Below are positions 22,703-31,498 of a DNA stretch of 64,000 bases, one piece after another. The first letter of the stretch is position 1. Each line of letters begins with the position of its first letter. The stretch spans positions 1-64,000 of the forward strand of contig JBGSBR010000007.1 in NCBI GenBank assembly GCA_041730495.1, written 5' to 3'. Both the position numbers and the translations under genes were made by a program. This stretch comes from JBGSBR01 sp041730495 (lineage in GTDB: Bacteria; Patescibacteriota; Microgenomatia; UBA1406; GWC2-37-13). Under the pieces are notes generated by a model. That model was not told where the DNA came from. It saw only the letters and a program-made list of their open reading frames with translations, and did not search any database.

Positions 22703-23155
22703 TTAACGCTTCGGTGATTGTTTCTGGCGACGAGCTTTACCACCAGTACCGACTTTGCGTCGTTCTTTCTTACGAGAGTCACGGGTCATCAGACCTTGTG
22801 TTTTGAGTAAGGATTTATTTTCTTCATCGACTAAGACAAGTGCGCGTGATAAACCGTGCATGATTGCATCAAGTTGACCTTTTTTACCACCACCTGATAC
22901 TCGGATAGACACTGCGAAACGATCAGCAGCATTGGTAAGAGTAAGCGGAAGCATATATCTCATTTTATCGGCATTAAGTGGATATAATCGATCAATAAGA
23001 GCATTATTGACGAGTATTTCACCAGCTTTTACTGTTTGATCAGCAATTGCAGCTGTATTATCTTTGGCTGTGATATATAAGCGTACACGAGCTACAGATT
23101 CTTTTCTGCGACCTACTGCTTCGTAATATTTTAGTGCTTTCGTTTTTTTTACCAT
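22703..23155 (-). CDS. rpsI: Ribosomal protein S9
   Basis: The 30S P-site protein S9 (150 aa). Diagnostic YYEAVGRRKESVARVRL at the N-terminus and RDSRKKERRKVGTGGKARRQKQSPKR at the C-terminus; the latter normally ends in KR and reaches the P-site tRNA, as it does here. It lies 21 bp after rplM, the usual pair. The N-terminus carries a short basic extension (MVKKTKAL). Confidence 0.97.
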   Translation of the reverse strand: MVKKTKALKYYEAVGRRKESVARVRLYITAKDNTAAIADQTVKAGEILVNNALIDRLYPLNADKMRYMLPLTLTNAADRFAVSIRVSGGGKKGQLDAIMHGLSRALVLVDEENKSLLKTQGLMTRDSRKKERRKVGTGGKARRQKQSPKR

Positions 23156-23176
23156 ACTATAAAAATTTTAAATTAA

Positions 23177-23638
23177 TTATTCAGCTTTTGTATCCTCAGT
23201 AACTTCTGTATTTGCAAACTCTGCTTTATGAGGATGTTGTTCACCTTTATACACATGTAATCTAGCAAGTCTTGGATCTCTTAGTTTATTTTTTGGCAAC
23301 ATACCTGAAACTGCTCGACGAATAACTTCTTCAGGATTACGATCCATCATTTGGTTAAAGGTAAGAGTTTTGAGTCCTCCTGGATAACCAGAATAACGTT
23401 CATACTCTTTTTGTTCTGCTTTTTTACCAGTTACTTTTACTTTATCAGCATTGATGACGACAATATGATCACCCATATCAATATTTGGAACATACTCTAC
23501 TTTATGCTTACCTTGAAGCTTAGTTGAGATGTCTGGTGAGATACGACCTAGAGTTTTACCGTTTGCATCGACAAGATGCCATTTGCGGTTGATCTCTTTT
23601 GCCTTAATCGATCGAGTTGTATGAGTCAGATGTGTCAT
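23177..23638 (-). CDS. rplM: Ribosomal protein L13
   Basis: An early-assembly 50S protein (153 aa). Blocks RKWHLVDANGKTLGRISPDIS, GDHIVVINADKVKVTGKK, YSGYPGGLKTLT and VSGMLPKNKLRDPRLARLHVYKGEQHPH are clear. Length is normal. It lies 14 bp after rplQ, and rpsI follows. Confidence 0.98.
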   Translation of the reverse strand: MTHLTHTTRSIKAKEINRKWHLVDANGKTLGRISPDISTKLQGKHKVEYVPNIDMGDHIVVINADKVKVTGKKAEQKEYERYSGYPGGLKTLTFNQMMDRNPEEVIRRAVSGMLPKNKLRDPRLARLHVYKGEQHPHKAEFANTEVTEDTKAE

Positions 23639-23652
23639 GGTGATACTATAAA

Positions 23653-24144
23653 TTATGATGTTGCCTTCTTGGCTTTAGCTGTTTTTGTAACTTTTTTCTC
23701 TGGTTTTTCGACAGCTGCTTCAGATTTGGTAGCTTTAGCTGTTGCTGCTTTTTCTTTTTTAGTTTCAGGTTTCTTCCAATCGATGACAACTGGATGTGCC
23801 CATTCGACACGGACCATCATACTAGCATCATTCTGTCGTTGGTTCAAGCGTACTAGTTTAACATATCCACCAGTGATATCTGCGACTGCAGGACCAACTT
23901 GGGCAAATAATGTTTCAACCATACTTGCATTGTTGAACATAGCGAGCAAATAATTCTTATTTGCTTCAGTGCGTTCTTTAGTACGGCCAACCATACGATC
24001 AAGTGTTGACTTGAGATGTTTTGCACGTGCTTCAGTAGTCACTAAATGAGCTGAAGTAACGAAATTATAGACGAGCTTACGCAGCATCATTTCGTTTGCG
24101 TCTTTTCCTGTTTTAAATTTTACTTTTTTAATACCGTGTCTCAT
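23653..24144 (-). CDS. rplQ: Ribosomal protein L17 with basic tail
   Basis: L17 lines the exit region of the 50S tunnel. The 163 residues begin MRHGIKKVKFKTGKDANEMMLRKL (family MRH..K..KLGR....R..ML) and the core ends near residue 125. A Lys/Ala/Glu/Val-rich extension (about residues 125-163) is added, like those on L22 and S5 in this operon. It is placed directly after rpoA, the standard order. Confidence 0.96.
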   Translation of the reverse strand: MRHGIKKVKFKTGKDANEMMLRKLVYNFVTSAHLVTTEARAKHLKSTLDRMVGRTKERTEANKNYLLAMFNNASMVETLFAQVGPAVADITGGYVKLVRLNQRQNDASMMVRVEWAHPVVIDWKKPETKKEKAATAKATKSEAAVEKPEKKVTKTAKAKKATS

Positions 24145-24151
24145 AAATATA

Positions 24152-25075
24152 TTAGTCTAATTGTACATCCATCTTTTTAAGCTCTTCTTCGATCAGATCG
24201 ATTGATTTTTTACCGACACCCTTGAGGTTGGTAAGTTCTTCACGACCTCTTTCGAGTAAGTCAGCTACTGTCTCGATGTTCTCTCGAAGTAATGCATTAA
24301 TCACTCGTGATGGTAAGTTGAGTTCATCAATGATTGTTTCATAAGCTTTTGGATTACCTGCTTCTTTAACAGCTGCTTGTGCTGTAGCACTACTATCTTC
24401 GAGTTGTGCTTGTTTACCTTCTGTGATCATAGCAAAATGATTTTGCAATAACACAGCTGCAGTTTTCATAGCATCTTCAGGACTGATGGTTGCATCTGTC
24501 CAGACATCTAAGATAAGACGTTCGTAATTGGATTTACGACCGACACGTGCTTCTTCAACTTTGAAGTTTACACGGACAACTGGTGAAAATGCAGTATCAA
24601 GTGAGATATAGCCTGTTTCTTTTTCTTGTTCCTCTGATGGGACATATCCATATCCGACCTGGACGATGGCTTCAATATCAAGTTGAGCTTTATCATCTGT
24701 CAGTTGTGCGATATACATATCACCATTGGCGACTTCAACATCACCAGTCAGATCTTTTGCATAGATTTTTTTAGCACCTTTTGCAGAAAGAGTGACACGG
24801 AAAGGACCTTCACCAGTAGCTTTGAAACGTACTTGTTTCAAATTAAAGATGATTTCAAGAGCTGACTCTTTGACACCTTTGATAGCGGCAAATTGATGAT
24901 CAGCTTGTTGAAATTTGACATAACCAATAGCTGCTCCTGGAAGTGCAGAAAGTAATGTGCGACGGAGTCCGTTGCCAATACTATTTGCAAAACTTGTATG
25001 CAGTGGCTCATAAGTGAAACGACCGAAAGATTCTGTACTTTCTTCAATTTTTGTAGTAAACATTAGTTCTAACAT
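24152..25075 (-). CDS. rpoA: RNA polymerase alpha subunit
   Basis: A 307-residue alpha subunit: N-terminal dimerisation/assembly domain (residues ~1-230) with GRFTYEPLHTSFANSIGNGLRRTLLSALPGAA, and a C-terminal domain (about 240-307) with ELNLPSRVINALLRENIETVADLLERGREELTNLKGVGKKSI, the two helix-hairpin motifs that contact UP elements and activators. A start at the internal Met5 (MFTTKIEES) is also possible. Order rpsD-rpoA-rplQ is canonical. Confidence 0.98.
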   Translation of the reverse strand: MLELMFTTKIEESTESFGRFTYEPLHTSFANSIGNGLRRTLLSALPGAAIGYVKFQQADHQFAAIKGVKESALEIIFNLKQVRFKATGEGPFRVTLSAKGAKKIYAKDLTGDVEVANGDMYIAQLTDDKAQLDIEAIVQVGYGYVPSEEQEKETGYISLDTAFSPVVRVNFKVEEARVGRKSNYERLILDVWTDATISPEDAMKTAAVLLQNHFAMITEGKQAQLEDSSATAQAAVKEAGNPKAYETIIDELNLPSRVINALLRENIETVADLLERGREELTNLKGVGKKSIDLIEEELKKMDVQLD

Positions 25076-25102
25076 AAGTAATAGATTTGACCAACTTTTA
25101 AA

Positions 25103-25723
25103 TTAGCGTGAGTAGAATTCAACTACTAATCGCATATTGACTTGCTTATCGATAAGGGAACTATCAGGTTTTCCAATCATGGAACCAATATCTTTTTTGG
25201 TTTCTAACCACTCTGGAAAAATGAATTCTGTTTGTTCACGATAAACCTCGATGTATGGAATCTTTTTCGATGATTCTTTACGGTAAGTGAGTACTTCACC
25301 TTGTTTTACTTGATATGAAGCAATACTTACTTTTTTATCATTGATATTGAGATGACCATGAGACACAAGTTGTCTTGCGGCTGCTCGAGTTGGTGCAAAT
25401 CCTAAACGGAATATAACATTATCTAAGCGCTTTTCAAGTAATTCAGCTAAGTGAATAGCAGTGTTACCTTTCATGCGTGATGCATGAGCAAAGTAGCGTT
25501 TCATTTGCTTTTCGGTAACGCCGAACATGTATCTCAGTTTCTGCTTTTCTCGCAGCTGACGTGAATGCTCAGATTTTTTGCGTCGTCCTTTCGTACCATG
25601 TTGGCCGGGAAGGATGTTCATCTTTTTAAGAAGATTTGCATGAGATTTAGATCCTGGTGTTTTCATCTCCAGATCCATGTTTTCTCTGCGTGCAATCCTA
25701 TTTTTGGGTCCTGTATATCGCAT
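25103..25723 (-). CDS. rpsD: Ribosomal protein S4
   Basis: A primary 16S-binding protein (206 aa) with the S4 RNA-binding domain at about residues 95-160 (RLDNVIFRLGFAPTRAAARQLVSHGHLNIN). The N-terminus (MRYTGPKNRIARR) is standard and has no CxxC zinc site, so this is the zinc-free form. Normal position between rpsK and rpoA. Confidence 0.98.
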   Translation of the reverse strand: MRYTGPKNRIARRENMDLEMKTPGSKSHANLLKKMNILPGQHGTKGRRKKSEHSRQLREKQKLRYMFGVTEKQMKRYFAHASRMKGNTAIHLAELLEKRLDNVIFRLGFAPTRAAARQLVSHGHLNINDKKVSIASYQVKQGEVLTYRKESSKKIPYIEVYREQTEFIFPEWLETKKDIGSMIGKPDSSLIDKQVNMRLVVEFYSR

Positions 25724-25767
25724 AGTTTGGTTGTTAGTTAAATCCTAAAACTCAAATAATAATAAAG

Positions 25768-26151
25768 TTATACTCTTCTAATCTTGGGTGGTCGTACACC
25801 ATTGTGTGGAACTGGTGTAATATCAATCAAGTTTTCGACATCAATACTTGAAGCTCTGACAGATCGAAGTGATGCTTCACGGCCTGGACCGATTCCTTTT
25901 ACAAATATATCTGCACGACGCATACCATATTCTTCTGTTACACGGCGAATAGCTGCATCTGTGGTCACTGTACCTGCATAAGGAGTAGACTTACGAGTTC
26001 CTTTGAACCCATGCATTCCACAAGAACTTACGACGAGTGTACTTCCTTTTTCATCAGTAACAGTTACTAATGTGTTATTAAAAGTAGCAGTAATATAAAT
26101 TCTGCCTGATTCTACGGTTTTTCGAACTTTTTTTGTTTTATTGTCTTTCAT
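25768..26151 (-). CDS. rpsK: Ribosomal protein S11
   Basis: A 127-residue platform protein of the 30S subunit. YITATFNNTLVTVTDEKG, GFKGTRKSTPYAG, VKGIGPGREASLRS and DITPVPHNGVRPPKIRRV are family hallmarks. It follows rpsM by 11 bp. Confidence 0.98.
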   Translation of the reverse strand: MKDNKTKKVRKTVESGRIYITATFNNTLVTVTDEKGSTLVVSSCGMHGFKGTRKSTPYAGTVTTDAAIRRVTEEYGMRRADIFVKGIGPGREASLRSVRASSIDVENLIDITPVPHNGVRPPKIRRV

Positions 26152-26162
26152 ATATATAAAAA

Positions 26163-26570
26163 TTACTTAGATGTTTTTTGTTGTTCCATTTTTGCCCATG
26201 CTTCCTTGGTCAAAGCTCCGACAGTCTTACGCTTACCTTTTTTGGTACGTGCGTTTGAACGTGTGCGCTGACCGTGTACTGGAAGTCCTTGTGCATGTCG
26301 CATACCGCGATATGAACCAATCTCACGTAAACGTTTAATATTTTCGTTTTTTTCTTCTCTTAAATCTCCTTCAATCTTAAATTTCTTTTCGATTGCAAGC
26401 ATGAGTTTTTTTACTTCTTCTTCGGTAATATCTTTTACTCTTGTTTCAGGAGCAATGCCAGATTCGGTAAGAATCTTCTTGGAGCGAGTCCAGCCTACAC
26501 CATATAACGTGGTAAGGGCGTAATCAATACGTCTTTGGTCTGGTAATATGATTCCTACTATTCTGAGCAT
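26163..26570 (-). CDS. rpsM: Ribosomal protein S13
   Basis: A head protein of the 30S subunit contacting L5 and tRNA (135 aa). LRIVGIILPDQRRIDYALTTLYGVG and YRGMRHAQGLPVHGQRTRSNARTKKG are diagnostic. The C-terminal tail (TVGALTKEAWAKMEQQKTSK) is about 10-15 residues longer than usual. Confidence 0.97.
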   Translation of the reverse strand: MLRIVGIILPDQRRIDYALTTLYGVGWTRSKKILTESGIAPETRVKDITEEEVKKLMLAIEKKFKIEGDLREEKNENIKRLREIGSYRGMRHAQGLPVHGQRTRSNARTKKGKRKTVGALTKEAWAKMEQQKTSK

Positions 26571-26599
26571 TTGTTCTTACGTTGTAATTTATAAATTTA

Positions 26600-26716
26600 T
26601 TATCCTTGTCGTTGTTTATGTTTAGGATCACTTTTACATGTATTAAAAATCTGTCCACGACGGACTACTGTTATACACTTTGCACACATTTTTTTTACTG
26701 CTGGTCGTACTTTCAT
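26600..26716 (-). CDS. rpmJ: Ribosomal protein L36
   Basis: A 38-residue zinc-ribbon protein of the 50S subunit, read from the sequence between infA and rpsM. It begins MKVRPAVKKMCAKCITVVRRG and has the CxxC pair plus a later Cys and His (CKSDPKHKQRQG), so it is the zinc-binding (C+) form. Its ATG lies 2 bp after the infA stop. Confidence 0.95.
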   Translation of the reverse strand: MKVRPAVKKMCAKCITVVRRGQIFNTCKSDPKHKQRQG

Positions 26717-26718
26717 AG

Positions 26719-26934
26719 TTATTTTCTATAAGTAATTCTACCTCGATCAAGATCGTAAGGGGTTAATTCCACTTTGACTTTGTCTCCAGGCAATATTTTA
26801 ATATAATTCTTGCGCATTTTACCTGACAGATAGCAGAGAATGATTTTTTCTCCTTCATCAAGTTGCACCTTAAACATGGTATTTGGTAAGTTTTCAATCA
26901 CTTCACCTTCAACCACAATTACGTCATTTTTCAT
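26719..26934 (-). CDS. infA: Translation initiation factor IF-1
   Basis: A 71-residue OB-fold protein that binds the 30S A site during initiation. It starts KNDVIVVEGEVIENLPNTMFKVQL and ends with VELTPYDLDRGRITYRK, both typical of IF-1. It is located between map and rpmJ, the normal order. Confidence 0.97.
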   Translation of the reverse strand: MKNDVIVVEGEVIENLPNTMFKVQLDEGEKIILCYLSGKMRKNYIKILPGDKVKVELTPYDLDRGRITYRK

Positions 26935-26957
26935 AAAAGCTATATTTTAGCACAAAA

Positions 26958-27710
26958 CTATGTCAAAATAAAAGCATTTTTATCTGAGATCGCAATTGTA
27001 TGCTCAAAACAGGCCGATAAACTCTTATCTTTAGTGCGTATTGACCACGCATTAGCTTTTTCATACGCGATATCTTCACTTCCCATCGAATATATAATTT
27101 CGACTGCAAGTGTCATACCTTCTTTGAATTTCAATGTTTTATGAACCGGTTTTTCAAGATAATTCAAAACATAAGGGTCTTCGTGCAATTCACGACCTAC
27201 TCCATGTCCTGTTAGATCTTTCAAAATATAATATCCTGCTGATTCGATTTCATGCTGAATGTATCCTGAGAGTGTACCCATGTACTCTCCTGGTTTTACA
27301 AGCTCAAGTGCACGTGCCAGAGTTTCTTTACCTGTTTTCAAAAAAGTATCAACAGCTGGTGGTGCTGTATCCCCTATAAAATAGGTATTAGCGTAGTCTG
27401 TATGGAATCCACCATAGAATACACCGATATCCATCGTAAAGACGTCTCCTGCTTGTAAAACCCTATCTGAAGGCGGTGTATGTACCGCTTGCTCGTTGAT
27501 AGGTGCACAGATAGTCCAAGAATATCCTTCTACTTTTTGAAAAGAAGGCTCTGCGCCTGCTTCTCTGATGAGCTTTTCAGCCATCGCATCTATTTCTAAA
27601 GTGCTCTTTCCTGCTGCAATAACTTCGTCTAGTTGTGCCACCACTTGTCTGAGTATCTTACCGCCTTGTTTCATCGTCTCAATCTCAGCTGGGGTTTTAT
27701 AGTGAATCAT
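26958..27710 (-). CDS. map: Methionine aminopeptidase, type I
   Basis: Removes N-terminal Met from nascent proteins (250 aa, no N-terminal zinc extension). The pita-bread metal ligands are visible: D in FTMDIGVFYGG, D in HTDYANTYF, H in LTGHGVGRELHEDP, E in AVEIIYS and the C-terminal E in FEHTIAI. It overlaps the adk fusion gene by 4 bp. Confidence 0.97.
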   Translation of the reverse strand: MIHYKTPAEIETMKQGGKILRQVVAQLDEVIAAGKSTLEIDAMAEKLIREAGAEPSFQKVEGYSWTICAPINEQAVHTPPSDRVLQAGDVFTMDIGVFYGGFHTDYANTYFIGDTAPPAVDTFLKTGKETLARALELVKPGEYMGTLSGYIQHEIESAGYYILKDLTGHGVGRELHEDPYVLNYLEKPVHKTLKFKEGMTLAVEIIYSMGSEDIAYEKANAWSIRTKDKSLSACFEHTIAISDKNAFILT

Positions 27711-28846
27711 GCAATACTTTGTCGTGAATAATAGATCTCTCTATATACTTCGTCTAACTTATTATGTAAATCTTCAAATGAAAAATTATTTTTGATGACG
27801 TAATCTGCATATGCGATTGTTGGTCCCATATGAGTGTTGATCAACTCATCAATATCTCTCTTTGCACCTTTAAGATCAGATCGATCTTGGCGTTTAGAGA
27901 TCCGCTTATAGCGTTTCTGCTTGTCAGTATGCAGTGCCACGATGACGACATGCACATCTTTGAACTCTTTTTGAATGTATTCGTATTCTTCCCATGATCT
28001 CATCCCTTCGATGACGACCATTTTGTTGGTTTTTAGTTTTGCTGTCAGTTTCTTTTTATTGAGTACTGCCATCGCTTCAAAACCATACTTCTCACGTAAT
28101 CCTTGTCGGATTTGATGATGTACTTCGAGTGTATGAGGCAAGCCTTTTTTCTCGATCTCTTTGTTTACCACATCTGAAAATGAGATGATCGGTAAACCGA
28201 GTGAGCGAAAATATTGAGATGTCTCAGTTTTACCAGATCCTGGTAATCCGACAACAGCAATAATAGTATTCTCTTTTGGTTCCCATGCTCTGACTTCATC
28301 TTTGACAATCTGCTTGCCTAGGGATTTGAGAATCTCTTGATTTACTTCTTCGATACTATGCATGCCATCGATTGAGATAAGTTTTTTTTGTTTCTTGTAA
28401 TACTCAAGTACAGGATGAGTATGTTTCTTGAAAATTTCGATACGTTTCTTGATTGCATCGATTGTATCATCGTCTCGTTCTTCATTGCGATACGCAAGTC
28501 TCCATAACGCTTCTTTATCAGGAATGTGAATGTGCACTACCTTATCAACATGATTTTTGAATTTCTTTGCTTGTTGTGTCGTACGAGGAAATCCATCGAG
28601 GATATATCCTTTACTGTAGCCTGGTTTTGAGATGTAACTATTTACAATCTCAATCACTTTTTCATCAGGGATAAGTGATCCTGCACTCATCAGTTCTTTG
28701 ACATATCGCCCAAGACTAGTTTTTTCTTTGGCTATCTCTCGAAAAATATGGCCGGTCGAAAGATATGGGATATCAAGTTGTTTAGACAATAAATTGCCTT
28801 GTGTTGATTTACCCGCTCCTTGGATCCCGATAAGTACTAGCTTCAT
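27707..28846 (-). CDS. adk: Adenylate kinase fused to a second P-loop kinase
   Basis: Two P-loop kinases in one 379-residue chain. Domain 1 (about 1-180) is adenylate kinase: GIQGAGKST at 7-15, STGHIFREI, YILDGFPRTTQQ and a short LID without zinc Cys. Domain 2 (about 190-375) has its own P-loop GLPGSGKT (200-207), FSDVVNKEIEKKGLPHT, VVIEGMRSWEEYEYI and ADYVIKNNFSFED, resembling the UPF0200/dephospho-CoA-kinase-like nucleotide kinases best known from archaea. Ordinary Adk is about 215 aa. It sits at the standard secY-adk-map position. The second activity is unknown, possibly a nucleotide or CoA-related kinase. Confidence 0.9.
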   Translation of the reverse strand: MKLVLIGIQGAGKSTQGNLLSKQLDIPYLSTGHIFREIAKEKTSLGRYVKELMSAGSLIPDEKVIEIVNSYISKPGYSKGYILDGFPRTTQQAKKFKNHVDKVVHIHIPDKEALWRLAYRNEERDDDTIDAIKKRIEIFKKHTHPVLEYYKKQKKLISIDGMHSIEEVNQEILKSLGKQIVKDEVRAWEPKENTIIAVVGLPGSGKTETSQYFRSLGLPIISFSDVVNKEIEKKGLPHTLEVHHQIRQGLREKYGFEAMAVLNKKKLTAKLKTNKMVVIEGMRSWEEYEYIQKEFKDVHVVIVALHTDKQKRYKRISKRQDRSDLKGAKRDIDELINTHMGPTIAYADYVIKNNFSFEDLHNKLDEVYREIYYSRQSIA

Positions 28847-28859
28847 AGAATGAGTTAGT

Positions 28860-29033
28860 TTAGTCTAATTTCTTTTTCTCTTTATGATTTGTATGTTTTT
28901 TACAAGTCGAACAGTACTTATTAAAATTAAGTGGTTCTTGACTGTTGATTTTGTTTTTTTCAGTCACATAGTTCTGTGTTTTACATACCTCACAGACTAA
29001 ACCGATATCCATACGTGCGCGTTTTTTTGCCAT
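28860..29033 (-). CDS. rpmG: Ribosomal protein L33
   Basis: A 57-residue protein read from the gap between secY and adk: MAKKRARMDIGLVCEVCKTQ start, a first CxxC (CEVC) and a second (CSTC) giving a zinc ribbon, with NYVTEKNK and NKYCSTCKKHT in between, as in zinc-type L33. It lies within the spc operon between secY and adk, whereas L33 is usually elsewhere (with rpmB or secE). Confidence 0.93.
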   Translation of the reverse strand: MAKKRARMDIGLVCEVCKTQNYVTEKNKINSQEPLNFNKYCSTCKKHTNHKEKKKLD

Positions 29034-29116
29034 AAGTGTAATTAACTAATAGATAAACCTTTTCCTCACTAAAATAACATCAGAGAGTGAAAGGATATAT
29101 TGTACTATAAAATTTC

Positions 29117-30403
29117 CTAACGAGTGAACTTTTCGTAATTTTTCATCATTAATTGCGAATCTATCGTTTTGAAGGTCTCGAGAACTACGGAAACTACGAT
29201 CAACATCCCTGTACCCCCGATCACGAGCTCTGTAATACCAGTAGCAGCTGAAACTAAGGTCGGCAAGACAGCAATCAGACCTAAGAATAGAGCTCCAAAT
29301 GTAGTTATTTTATAGACAATTTTTTGTAGATAATCACGAGTTGCAGTGCCTGGACGTATACCTGGGATGAAGCCGCCATGTTTTTGGATCTCATCAGCAA
29401 TTTTTTGTGGATTGAAAACAATGATCGTATAGAAGAATGTGAAGGCAACCACCAAAATAAAATATAATGCGTTATACACAAGACCTGATGGATTAAAGAC
29501 TTCAGCAAAAAAAGTACCGATGGCTGCAACTGTCGTGTTAGGTGAGTAACGTAAGAAGTTACCGATAATCTGTGGAAATAACACAAATGATACTGCAAAG
29601 ATAATAGGAATAACTCCGGCTTGATTTAACTTAAGAGGAAGAAAATTACTTGATCCTTGATACATTTTATTTCCTTTAATACGTTTGGCATAATAAACCG
29701 GAATCTTACGTACCGCTTCATTGATAAATACTACTGCTCCAATAACCAAAAGTGAAATAATCGCAAACACAATCATATTAATCAATGTTTCTTGATTGAA
29801 CGTCGTAATAGTACGTCCTAAGATGACAGGTATACGTCCGACGATGCCCGCAAAGATGATAAGTGAGATACCATTCCCCAAACCGAACTCAGAGATCAAC
29901 TCTCCGAACCACATGAGGATATAGGTACCAGCCACAAGAGTGACTATAAATGAGATAAACTCAAGTGGAGCTAACACTCCAATAATATTTTGTTTCTGTA
30001 ACAGTACATAAATACCGACTGCTTGAATCAAGGTCAGTGGTAATGTGAGATAACGAGTGTATTGATTCATCTTAAACCGGCCATACTCGCCTTCTTTACT
30101 CAACGCTTCAAGCTGTGGAAACAGCATTGTCGACAGTTGGATAATAATCGAGGCGTTAATGTAAGGATTCAAACCAAGAGCCATGACAGAGAAATTAATC
30201 AGCGTACCTCCTGAGAAAATATCAAGTAAGGAAAGGAACTGACTTTGGGAAAACAATACTTTAAGTTTTTCTAAATCGATTGCTGGGACAGGCAGAAATG
30301 CAAAGAAGCGAAAAGCCAATAACAAGAATAATGTCATCAGTGTTTTACCACGCAGGACAGGATCTTGTGTAAGAAGTTTTAGTTTTTGTAAGGCGTCTTT
30401 CAT
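29117..30403 (-). CDS. secY: Protein translocase subunit SecY
   Basis: The pore subunit of the Sec translocon (428 aa, ten membrane helices). Seen: LLAFRFFAFLPVPAID in helix 1, GGTLINFSVMALGLNPYINASIIIQL in the plug/helix 2 area, GNGISLIIFAGIVGRIP, NQAGVIPIIFAVS and PGTATRDYLQKI in the C5-loop region. It overlaps rplO by 4 bp. Confidence 0.98.
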   Translation of the reverse strand: MKDALQKLKLLTQDPVLRGKTLMTLFLLLAFRFFAFLPVPAIDLEKLKVLFSQSQFLSLLDIFSGGTLINFSVMALGLNPYINASIIIQLSTMLFPQLEALSKEGEYGRFKMNQYTRYLTLPLTLIQAVGIYVLLQKQNIIGVLAPLEFISFIVTLVAGTYILMWFGELISEFGLGNGISLIIFAGIVGRIPVILGRTITTFNQETLINMIVFAIISLLVIGAVVFINEAVRKIPVYYAKRIKGNKMYQGSSNFLPLKLNQAGVIPIIFAVSFVLFPQIIGNFLRYSPNTTVAAIGTFFAEVFNPSGLVYNALYFILVVAFTFFYTIIVFNPQKIADEIQKHGGFIPGIRPGTATRDYLQKIVYKITTFGALFLGLIAVLPTLVSAATGITELVIGGTGMLIVVSVVLETFKTIDSQLMMKNYEKFTR

Positions 30404-30834
30404 GCTACGGTGCCACCAGCTTTTTCAATTGCTTGGCGGGCTCCTTCAGAAACTGGTAACGCTACGTGTAATGACTTTGTAAGCTTACCAGTGGCGACTA
30501 CCTTGACTCCTCTTTCCATCTCTCGATTGGTGAAGAATCCGCGTTCTACAAGTGTTGTAGGATCTACTGTAGAACTAGTATCGAATTTTTCAAGATCAGA
30601 TAAATGGACTAATAGAGGTTTTACTTGTACTGATTTGTTACGACCTTTTCCACGAAGCAGTGGAAAACGTTTTACCATACGATTCTGTCCACCTTCAAAA
30701 TGAAGTGGGATATTCTCACGAGCTTTCTGATGACGAGTGGTACCACGACCTGATTTAGCACCTTTACCAGAACCTGCTCCTTGACCTAATCTTTTTTTGC
30801 GTTTATAAACGACTTTTGGTAATTCGTGTAACAT
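30400..30834 (-). CDS. rplO: Ribosomal protein L15
   Basis: A late-assembly 50S protein (144 aa): RLGQGAGSGKGAKSGRGTTRHQKAR and FEGGQNRMVKRFPLLRGKG near the N-terminus. It follows rpsE by 14 bp; the rpmD (L30) gene normally found between them is absent. Confidence 0.97.
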   Translation of the reverse strand: MLHELPKVVYKRKKRLGQGAGSGKGAKSGRGTTRHQKARENIPLHFEGGQNRMVKRFPLLRGKGRNKSVQVKPLLVHLSDLEKFDTSSTVDPTTLVERGFFTNREMERGVKVVATGKLTKSLHVALPVSEGARQAIEKAGGTVA

Positions 30835-30848
30835 AATTGTTATTTAAT

Positions 30849-31478
30849 TTATTTCTTTTTGGCAACTTTTTTAACTGCTTTTTTCTCTGTGGTTACTTCT
30901 TTTTTTGCAGGTTTAGCTTCTTTTGCTGTTTTTTCCGCTTTTACAACAGGAGTTTCAGCTGTTACGGCAACTTCTGCTTTTTTAGGTTCTGCTTTTGCAT
31001 CTTTTGTTTTATAAGCTACACGTGGTTTCAGCATCTTAAGTGCTTCCATCACAGCGTATGCATTGGTGATCTTATTACGAGTACCGATGATCTTACCTGA
31101 AGCATTGTTTACTCCAGCTAAATCAAGTATAACACGTACTACTCCACCAACTTTGAGCCCAGTACCTTGTGGTGCAGGTTTCAAGAGTAAGATAGAAGAT
31201 TTGAACTTCACTCGTACTTCATGAGGAATAGTATCGTTGAAAATAGGAATATTCAACATATGTTTTTTTGCTTGAGTTGTGGCTTTTTGGATTGATGGTG
31301 GGACCTCGAGTCCTCGACCAATACCAATACCAACGTTACCTTGACCATCACCTATAGCAACAAGCGTGGAAAAGGAGATATAATTACCACCGGTTGTCTT
31401 TTTAGAGACGCGTCGGAGAGTAAGAATACGTTCTTCATATTTTTTTCCGTCTGGGCTTTCTGCTGTTGGATATTTCAT
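30849..31478 (-). CDS. rpsE: Ribosomal protein S5 with Lys/Ala/Glu tail
   Basis: S5 shapes the mRNA entry and fidelity centre of the 30S subunit. The core (about 1-150) has EERILTLRRVSKKTTGG, GNVGIGIGRGLEVPPSIQKA and GVNNASGKIIGTRNKIT. The last ~55 residues are a low-complexity Lys/Ala/Glu/Val tail with repeated VKKVAKKK-like units. Total 209 aa against about 165 for E. coli. Confidence 0.97.
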   Translation of the reverse strand: MKYPTAESPDGKKYEERILTLRRVSKKTTGGNYISFSTLVAIGDGQGNVGIGIGRGLEVPPSIQKATTQAKKHMLNIPIFNDTIPHEVRVKFKSSILLLKPAPQGTGLKVGGVVRVILDLAGVNNASGKIIGTRNKITNAYAVMEALKMLKPRVAYKTKDAKAEPKKAEVAVTAETPVVKAEKTAKEAKPAKKEVTTEKKAVKKVAKKK

Positions 31479-31498
31479 TTAGTCATTATAAATAGTAA

